23,076 nucleotides of DNA from contig JALKBU010000829.1 of assembly GCA_023091735.1 (NCBI GenBank), forward strand, positions 1-23,076. Reading direction: 5' to 3'. Source of the DNA: Trichomonas tenax (Eukaryota; Parabasalia; Trichomonadida; Trichomonadidae). The translations under genes and the position numbers were made by a program. Every line of letters begins with the position of its first letter. Within the stretch, counting starts at the first letter, position 1. Of this stretch, positions 17,306-23,076 are shown one piece after another. The notes below the pieces were generated by a model. The model ran no database searches. It saw only the letters and a program-made list of their open reading frames with translations, and was not told the origin of the DNA.

Positions 17306-18263
17306 TTATGGGAACCATGACTCTGTAGCAACACCACATTGATTTACGAAGTTATGGATCATTCTTACGTATCCTTCTTCGCCCCAATCTGTGTTCATTG
17401 AGTTTCTGACAAGTCAATAGTCAACTCCGTCATCCGTGCCGTAACCGACAAGGCCGACAGAGTGGCAAAGTGCGTCTGGCCAGCATCCTGGCTCATTGTA
17501 AATGCTAGACTTGTAAACGAGGAATGATTCGTGGCAAGCATCGGTACTGACAGAGATAACACCAGAGTCAGCAACGATAGCAGCAATTTCTTTCTCGTCA
17601 CTTGGTAATCTTGTGTAATTGTAAATACTTGTTACAGCTTTGCTTTGATCGAACTTGCACTCTCCTGCAATTGGTTGGAATGTGTATGGATAGTCATCCC
17701 ACAAGTTCACGCCTCCATTCTGGTGCTGGATGATCTATTTGAACTCCCACGAAGGATTTCCTCCATTGCTGCCAAGGCAGTTCTTTGCGCAGTCATTAAA
17801 GTTCTGCTCTGAGAGTTTATTAAGCTTTCCGTGGTGCATCGCCCACAGAGACTCAAGACATTGGACGGCAGAGAAAGCCCAGCAACCGCCGCATTCTTTC
17901 TGGTCCTGGATAGGATTAACGTAACCCTTCTCTCTCCAGTCGACTCTGTCTGGAATATCTTCGTATTTTCTCATCTTAAGTGCCATGTCATACTCAAAAT
18001 ATTCTCTTTTATGGTTCGTCATCACAAGATATTCTGTGAACGTTAAGTGGCAGAGGTGATTAAGGCCAGCTTTGAATGTGCCCTTCTTGTTAAGCTCTTG
18101 GATATATCTTTGGCGATTAAGGAAAACGGAAATGGTATTCGTCGACGACAAAGATGTTGCCTGTCTCCCTCATCTACGAAAGGAACTCTCTCTGCTCGTG
18201 GTCTGTAATCAGAGGCTGAGATAAACACAAAGAAGTAAGCAAAAACAATTTCATTTTTTCTCA
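17306..18263 (-). pseudogene. Papain-family (cathepsin L-like) cysteine protease pseudogene
   Basis: The ATG at 18263 opens a hydrophobic leader (RKNEIVFAYFFVFISAS). The pro-region is spread over three frames: the leader frame, a middle frame reading MRETGNIFVVDEYHFRF, and a third frame starting at LNRQRYIQELNKKG. This implies frameshifts near 18170 and 18120. The mature part keeps the oxyanion glutamine and catalytic Cys (DQKECGGCWAFS, Ser of CGSCW changed to Gly), the catalytic His (LCHSVGLVGYG) and the Asn (VRNS), and reaches a proper stop at 17306-17308. It is interrupted by TAG at 17735-17737 and by TGA at 17414-17416, where the family has Trp (YWLVRNSW). With at least two frameshifts and two nonsense codons it cannot make active enzyme. 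A TCA element (18284-18282) remains upstream of the ATG. Trichomonads have large families of such secreted or lysosomal proteases. Confidence 0.88.
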
Positions 18264-18696
18264 TGTTTACCAAATTTATTTGTGAAGTTTACAACAAAAA
18301 TCAAATTTAATATTTGTTCCAATAAATCTTTGACATAACCGACTCAACAATAAGGTTATTATATAATTAGTCAGAGATGATTTTTGTTTAAAATATAATA
18401 TTAGTATAATATGTAAAGTCTATATTTTTGACTTTGTTGAAATTTGATCACTTATAACTTAATCTTCGATTTGATTTCACAAAATATCAATATCATATTG
18501 TTTTTATTTATTGAATATATTCTCTATATAGTGTACTCCAATAGAGAATCGGTTTCATAGGATGTAATATTGTTGATATCAAGATTTATGATGAACAAAG
18601 TGTCCGAATAATAATGAATTTAGATTACAAAATTTTTAAGGCTGAGTGATTTGTGTTGTATATTCGAAATAAGAACACTAATTTGATTCGGATACA
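18264..18696. other. Divergent spacer (protease relic / mucin-like gene)
   Basis: AT-rich sequence. I looked for an N-terminal leader for the mucin-like gene in all three plus frames and found none; an in-frame TAA lies 16 bases before its ATG. Confidence 0.45.
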
Positions 18697-19520
18697 ATGA
18701 AAAACAAAGCTTTTGGAGAAGATTTGATAGTTCTGACATTGAAAAATACGACACCAAAGACCACTCCATCAACGACACCTTCAACAACTCCATCGACAAC
18801 ACCTCCAACGACACCATTCACGACACCATACATAACACCAGCAACCACATCAGGAACAACACCTTCAACCACTCCATCTACGACTCCAAATACAACGCCG
18901 TCTGATACACTTTCCACTACACCTGCAACAACGCCAGCTAACACACCAATTGAAACGTCAGCAACGACACCTGTTATCAAGCCAATCAATGCGCCATCTA
19001 CAGCACCTCAATTAACACCAATGAAATCACTGAAAGGAACAGTCTCTCAATCACCAACGCAATCTCGAGTTCCAGGAATGTTCAAAACGATTACAATTTC
19101 TGGCTCCACAGTCATAATTGTAGACACCATCATTAAGACGAATCAAAATGTATGGACTAAGTCTGGCGATATAATGACATTCGTGTTAATGAAGACTTTC
19201 GTTCTCACAGAGACAGAATCAATTATTATCATCGAAGAAATCGTTGAAGATAAACTAAAGAAGAGTAAATACACTTCAGCGATGGTCATCGGGTTCGTTA
19301 CAGCAGGTCTCGCAATAATATTCACTATTGCTGCCATATTAGCTTGTTCCTGTATAGAAACAGAAAGGGAGTTGACTCCGAAAAGTTCGCTTCATTGTCT
19401 GAAGAAACAGATGATAACAACGTCGAACATGTAAAGAATATAACATTTGAAAATGACAAAAATATCATTCAGGAAATAGAACAAGAAGACGATATATTCA
19501 TGAATAACAATGACTTCTAA
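18697..19520 (+). pseudogene. Thr/Pro-rich mucin-like membrane protein with frameshifted tail
   Basis: The main frame (18697-19434, 245 residues) has a domain at about 17-110 of near-regular TTP-x-TTP tetrapeptide repeats, a probable O-glycosylated mucin stalk. A short strand-rich segment follows, then a transmembrane helix at about 196-216 (MVIGFVTAGLAIIFTIAAIL) and a Cys-containing juxtamembrane CSCIETER. After R224 the frame gives a basic tail and stops. The next frame instead continues as an acidic tail (GVDSEKFASLSEETDDN ... EQEDDIFMNNNDF) to a TAA at 19518-19520. This is far more like a cytoplasmic tail, so a single-base loss in the AAAGGGAG run at about 19364-19370 is likely. There is no signal peptide and an in-frame stop lies just upstream, so the 5' part also seems missing. 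A surface location is inferred. Confidence 0.65.
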
Positions 19521-19850
19521 TCGTTAAAGTTCCCATATAAAAACTATGGCTTATGAAATATTTTTTTTTGACTTTCGAAATAAACACTTTGTTAAAAGAA
19601 ATTAACATGTTTTTGATTTAGAAACTTGGTATGGAGATGGTGTTGTTAATAGTAATATTGCATAATTTGATGATTAAATTGAATAAAGATTCAAATCAAC
19701 ATTTCCATATTTAATTAACTTTAGATATAGGGATGCAAATCTGGAAGATATTTTGGAATTTTCCTGATTTCCATTTTTGCAATCTTCCAGACAAAATAAA
19801 CTTATTTTATCGTTTTTTTGTCAAATAAATTATTTACTGGACATAAATTC

Positions 19851-20090
19851 ATGAGTTTTCATGTTTTTAAATCAGCAGCTCGTTATAGATTTAGGAGCAC
19901 CATGTTTTCGTGCAATTTTCCCCATCCTCATTGTGATTATCACATTTTCCCTGAAATTGCCAGCCATGAAAGTGACGTTTTGGAAGCAGGAAATTTGTTT
20001 TTGAAGATAATTCAACAAGTTGATAAATATGATCCTTGTTATGTGAAGAATGCATATATCAATTGGAAGATATTGAAGGATTTCCGATAA
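19851..20090 (+). pseudogene. Short open frame inside hAT-like copy 2
   Basis: An 80-codon frame from the ATG at 19851. Its first 25 codons are the transposon end shared with copy 1 and are unlikely to be coding. The part unique to copy 2 (from about 19922) reads like real protein: CDYHIFPEIASHESDVLEAG and then FLKIIQQVDKYDPCYVKNAY, ending at TAA. I do not recognise the family. It could be a captured host gene fragment or a transposase remnant. Confidence 0.3.
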
Positions 20091-20136
20091 TCTGAAAATA
20101 GCTTAAAATCGAAAATTGATTTTTTACTATTTTACT

Positions 20137-20352
20137 CTATTCATATAGAATAGCAATAGTGACAAGAATTATAATGATATGAAGAACCTCTATCATGATC
20201 TTATTGATGATGACTGAGCATATTTGAAACTTTGTTTCCAATAAATGAGCAGTTTCTGACTGATCAATTCCAAAAATTGTGAAAACCGCGATTGTCACAT
20301 CATGCATAGCAATACATGGGCCCGCATTTCCTAAGCAACATAAATAATTCAT
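20137..20352 (-). pseudogene. Short membrane-type open frame inside hAT-like copy 2
   Basis: A 72-codon frame from the ATG at 20352 to a TAG at 20137. It is Cys-containing at the start (MNYLCCLGNAGPCIAM) and ends with a hydrophobic segment (VLHIIIILVTIAILY) that could span a membrane. It has no recognised family and may be part of a captured host gene. Confidence 0.25.
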
Positions 20353-20661
20353 GCGAAACCAACAAACGAAGCTTACTCTCAACTTTCCTTCTTAAGTCAT
20401 TGCTACAGCATATTCAAGCCTATTTACGAATATACAACAAATATTGGCTTAAATTGGGCCATTGGAATCTATAGAAAAGATTTTTTTGGGTTAAATATAA
20501 AACAAGCATTACATCGTTCAATTTTGCTGCATTTATATTACCTTATGATCTAAATACAGAATTCATGTTTTTACTCATGTTATAAAATTAAATTTCCAGA
20601 AGTCCATTTTGTATCTTCCATAATCTATTTTATCCCCAAGATTTGCTTCCCTATTAGATAT

Positions 20662-21327
20662 TGTGGGGTTATTCTATTTGAGAATATATACAAAATTTGT
20701 AAAGCAAATTTATAGAAACAAAATTTCGTGAATTGAAATTAACAATTTTGAACGATATCTAAAAGCTCCTTATGCATTTTTCAATGTATCCTGAATAATG
20801 GTAATGTTCAGGAGTCGCAAAAAGCGAAATTGAAAAATGAAATCCAAATTATTTTTGAATTTTCTTGGTTTTCCATTATATTTTTATTTTTTACAACAGA
20901 TAGAGATCATTTATCACAAATTTACAAAATTTGCGAAAATTATCCAAGAAAAAGTTCTTTAAATTCAAAATAATTATCAAATTCATAACTTACATCACGA
21001 GCTAATTTGAAATCTATAATTGTTCAGAGAAAAATTTTCGCCAAAAAATCTTTAAAATCCCGAATCTACAACATATGCTAAGTCGAAAATTTAAGCATTA
21101 AAAAAATCCCAACCTTCAGAAAAATAAAAAGCATCAATTTAGTGATAATTAAATGTTATTTATCATATTGCACAATATTTTATGATCAATTTTATTATTA
21201 ACAAATTGAACAATGCTATAATGTTGACGCAAGATAGAGATTCTAAAAATGCAATAAAAGTTAATTAAGAGGTAAACGGTTTCGTAAATTTTTGGCGGTT
21301 TTTAAATTTGTGGTAGAACGAATTAAA
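20662..21327. other. AT-rich spacer, 5' flank of Maf1
   Basis: No gene is seen. AAACGGTT at 21274-21281, a Myb-like match, lies about 46 bases before the Maf1 ATG. Confidence 0.45.
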
Positions 21328-21960
21328 ATGAAGTGGAACAATTCCAGGGTATTTTTCAACGTCAATCAGGAGATGGCCGCACTCCTCAACTCGTCCTCCA
21401 GCCTCCATTCGAAGATAGACTGCTTTACTATCGAAAAAATCGATACGAATATTAAAATACCTTTAAGAATGGGTTTTGGAACACCTAATTCATTGACAAG
21501 CATGTCAACGATAGCTGCCAACCCCTCAACAAAACATTTTTCAATTCTAAAATCTACTATTTCATCCGCTTTTCCAGATTACGACTTCACTGATCTCAGC
21601 ACCGGCGATTTTAAGCGTGTCATCGCCACTGAGCAGATTAAGTCTAACATCAGCTGGCAGCTCTCGTCAGCGCTTTCTACGGCTTGCAATTTAGAAACTC
21701 ACCTCTGGCAAGCAATAGAGGCTGAAATATCGCCGGGAGTGTGCGATATTTACCAATATGAGCCTGAGTCAGCAGATATTTTCAGCGAAATGGGCGCAAT
21801 ATGGAATTATACGTATTTCTTCATCAACGAGAAGCAGAAGAAAGTTCTCCTGCTGCACCTGAGAGAGGGCGCCCACGACTTCGGTTCTGAATCAGGAAGC
21901 GAAGAGTTTTATGATGAATGTGATGTTCTTAATAATCACTATTCATATGGTGGCTTCTGA
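21328..21960 (+). CDS. MAF1: Maf1, repressor of RNA polymerase III
   Basis: A 210-residue protein that in other eukaryotes binds RNA polymerase III and TFIIIB and shuts down tRNA and 5S synthesis under stress or nutrient limitation. Family marks are SAFPDYDFTDLSTGDFKRV (the FPDYDFS block), LWQAIEAEISPGVCDIYQYE (the LWxxIDxEIxxxECDIYxY block) and GAIWNYTYFFINEKQKKVLL (the GSIWSFNYFFYNKK block), all in the expected order. An acidic tail (SESGSEEFYDECD) follows, as in many Maf1 proteins. The start at 21328 is the first ATG of the frame and gives the usual N-terminal helix plus KIDCFTIEKI strand; the frame is open slightly further upstream but without ATG. A second Met about 15 codons in is an alternative. 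GC content is higher in the 3' half than in the 5' half. Confidence 0.9.
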   Translation: MKWNNSRVFFNVNQEMAALLNSSSSLHSKIDCFTIEKIDTNIKIPLRMGFGTPNSLTSMSTIAANPSTKHFSILKSTISSAFPDYDFTDLSTGDFKRVIATEQIKSNISWQLSSALSTACNLETHLWQAIEAEISPGVCDIYQYEPESADIFSEMGAIWNYTYFFINEKQKKVLLLHLREGAHDFGSESGSEEFYDECDVLNNHYSYGGF

Positions 21961-22579
21961 AGCATTGTAGATGCATCCTGCGGCCTATCATAAAAGATAG
22001 TAACTGTTTGATTGTTAAAATGTCATGATATAATTAAAACTCTCTTCTTTTTTGTTTTATGGTCGAAAATTGAGAACTTTTTATCGGACAAAATCTATTT
22101 TTCGATTTTGCTTTGATATATCGATTCTATATCATTTGCAATGCCGTTTTATTAACTATTGGTCGGAAATATGTTAATTTATCTTTCGGACGATCGACAA
22201 TGGCCGGGTCTTCGCTGTATATCCTCCATGTCGGCATTCATCCCTTTGCATGCTGAAATGGTCACTTTTTGCGTAAAAATGTACACAAACAAAATCCTCG
22301 CACCTCGCTTTCGCTCGGCATTCTTTGCACCAAACCAGACCTGATGATAGCATTTCAGGTGTGTTCTGGTGCAAAGTTTGAATATTTGTATCAATTTTCA
22401 AAAGTTGTCTGTAAAGTGAGGAGATGATGTGTATTTAAAGCATGCGTGTTTTCGGTTATATTTATCATATTAAATTTGCTCACAAAGAGATTTTGAAAGT
22501 CATATTTGAAATAAAAAAATATTGAATAAAAATGAATTATAACCAAATATATGTCATTTTCATTAACCAAGGTCATCAT
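21961..22579. other. Spacer with GC-rich, stem-loop-bounded island
   Basis: From about 22160 to 22380 base composition is visibly richer in G+C than the rest of the intergenic DNA. The right side is a strong hairpin (22323-22376). The left side has GTCGGAAA (about 22162) with near-complementary TTTCGGAC (about 22184). Three overlapping open frames exist here, as expected when stop codons are scarce, and none has a recognisable motif. It is a candidate structured RNA locus. Confidence 0.35.
22323..22376. repeat. 54-nt hairpin
   Basis: The arms CTTTGCACCA (22323-22332) and TGGTGCAAAG (22367-22376) are perfect inverted repeats. A second stem, CCTGA (22340-22344) with TCAGG (22355-22359), encloses a 10-base loop. 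An asymmetric interior region lies between the two stems. Confidence 0.8.
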
Positions 22580-22798
22580 TTATGCGATTTTAATAAGATA
22601 TGAGTCTAGGACAAAAGTGAACATCAAAAAGTGACACAGAAACTCAAAGTCACTTTTCATGAATATACTGTCACTTTTTTGCGTGGGCAAATTGTCATTT
22701 TTATAAAAAGTGTTATAAATATCTTTGTAGTCTAAACAATACTGACATTTATAGATTGAAACTCCATGCTGAGTATGAAGACCATAAACGTAGCTCAT
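22580..22798 (-). CDS. Small hypothetical ORF, possibly a fragment
   Basis: A 73-codon frame from the ATG at 22798; the frame is open further upstream, beyond 22900, without another ATG. It contains a single CxxC (YKCQYCLDY) and a hydrophobic C-terminus (FLCHFLMFTFVLDSYL). Codon content looks somewhat protein-like, but there is no family match that I can name. It could be a repeat-family remnant or chance. Confidence 0.2.
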   Translation of the reverse strand: MSYVYGLHTQHGVSIYKCQYCLDYKDIYNTFYKNDNLPTQKSDSIFMKSDFEFLCHFLMFTFVLDSYLIKIA

Positions 22799-23076
22799 TG
22801 CAAATTTTTGTTGCACTCCAAACCAAGAAACTCGGTCGAAATTATCCCTTCTTGCATGGTAAATATGAATTATAAACAAATAATTTGAAGAAAAAAATAA
22901 AAATTTAGTAAAAAACGGATTTTACAAAGAATATAAAGATCAAATTGATAATCTAAATAATATAAATCAGTATATAAAATGAACGTAATATGAAAACATT
23001 ATCTAATTCATGATTCAAGAACAATTAATTATGAATTTTATGATATATTAATAATTATGAGAATAAGTAATAATAT
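22799..23076. other. AT-rich window end
   Basis: Nothing is recognised beyond the upstream continuation of the open frame at 22580-22798. Confidence 0.5.

Larger units (their letters stand above)
19721..20661. mobile_element. hAT-like element, copy 2 (925 bp plus 8-bp target duplication)
   Basis: The element spans 19729-20653. Its left end AGGGATGCAAATCTGG is inverted at the right end (AGATTTGCTTCCCTA, slightly diverged). It is bracketed by an exact 8-base repeat TTAGATAT (19721-19728 and 20654-20661). The left 190 bases and the right 43 bases match copy 1 at 8237. The interior, absent from copy 1, holds two short open frames on opposite strands (19851-20090 + and 20137-20352 -). No full transposase is encoded, since a typical hAT transposase needs about 600 residues, so it is non-autonomous. 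Confidence 0.82.

Noticed and set aside
17414..17416. TGA at a conserved Trp position of the protease, suggesting TGA = Trp
   Set aside because: TGA ends the Rab and Maf1 frames at natural C-termini, and the same protease copy has a TAG and two frameshifts. Standard code with a decayed gene explains everything.
18678..18989. Antisense open frame of Gly-Val-Val repeats
   Set aside because: It is the complement of the TTP repeat region; its regularity is only the shadow of the mucin repeat.
22174..22401. Three overlapping open frames in the GC-rich island
   Set aside because: None shows a motif or a proper start on the minus strand, and open frames in several phases are expected where stop codons are rare.

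Overview
The window looks like nuclear DNA of a parabasalid protist, most likely a trichomonad such as Tritrichomonas. The evidence is indirect. Spacers are very AT-rich, every intact gene is a single uninterrupted ORF with short flanks, and many start codons have a TCA (initiator-like) element within 20 bases upstream. One protein has a hydrogenosome-type MLSS N-terminus on an OsmC fold. Degenerate fragments of surface-protein families and DNA transposons lie between the housekeeping genes. The species is inferred.

Layout. 1-3013 is a graveyard: a coiled-coil stalk fragment ending in a strong hairpin, then three broken copies of one asparagine-rich surface-protein-like family in +, - and + orientation. 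3540-6208 (minus strand) carries a Rab GTPase and a divergent PP2A B56 regulatory subunit. 6209-9700 is mostly gene-poor, with a tRNA-like relic, a protein fragment without a start codon and a 234-bp hAT-like MITE. 9701-10234 is a Ras-like GTPase. 10941-11606 (-) is a coiled-coil protein, divergent from an OsmC protein (12310-12735). 13158-15917 is a family B DNA polymerase of delta type whose exonuclease active site has decayed. It converges on a longin-domain membrane protein (16030-16740, -). 17306-18263 (-) is a multiply broken papain-family cysteine protease. 18697-19520 is a Thr/Pro-rich membrane mucin with a frameshifted tail. 19729-20653 is a longer relative of the MITE, with the same ends and an exact 8-bp target duplication. 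21328-21960 is Maf1, the RNA polymerase III repressor. The right end holds a relatively GC-rich, hairpin-rich island and little else.

The genes form no operon or single pathway. They are independent eukaryotic units: membrane traffic (Rab, longin), signalling (Ras-like, B56, Maf1), replication or repair (polymerase), and peroxide detoxification (OsmC). The most interesting items are the exonuclease-dead polymerase that keeps only one of the two C-terminal cysteine modules, the matched pair of hAT-like elements with perfect target duplications, the longin protein without a SNARE motif, and several unexplained stem-loop-rich islands that could be RNA genes.
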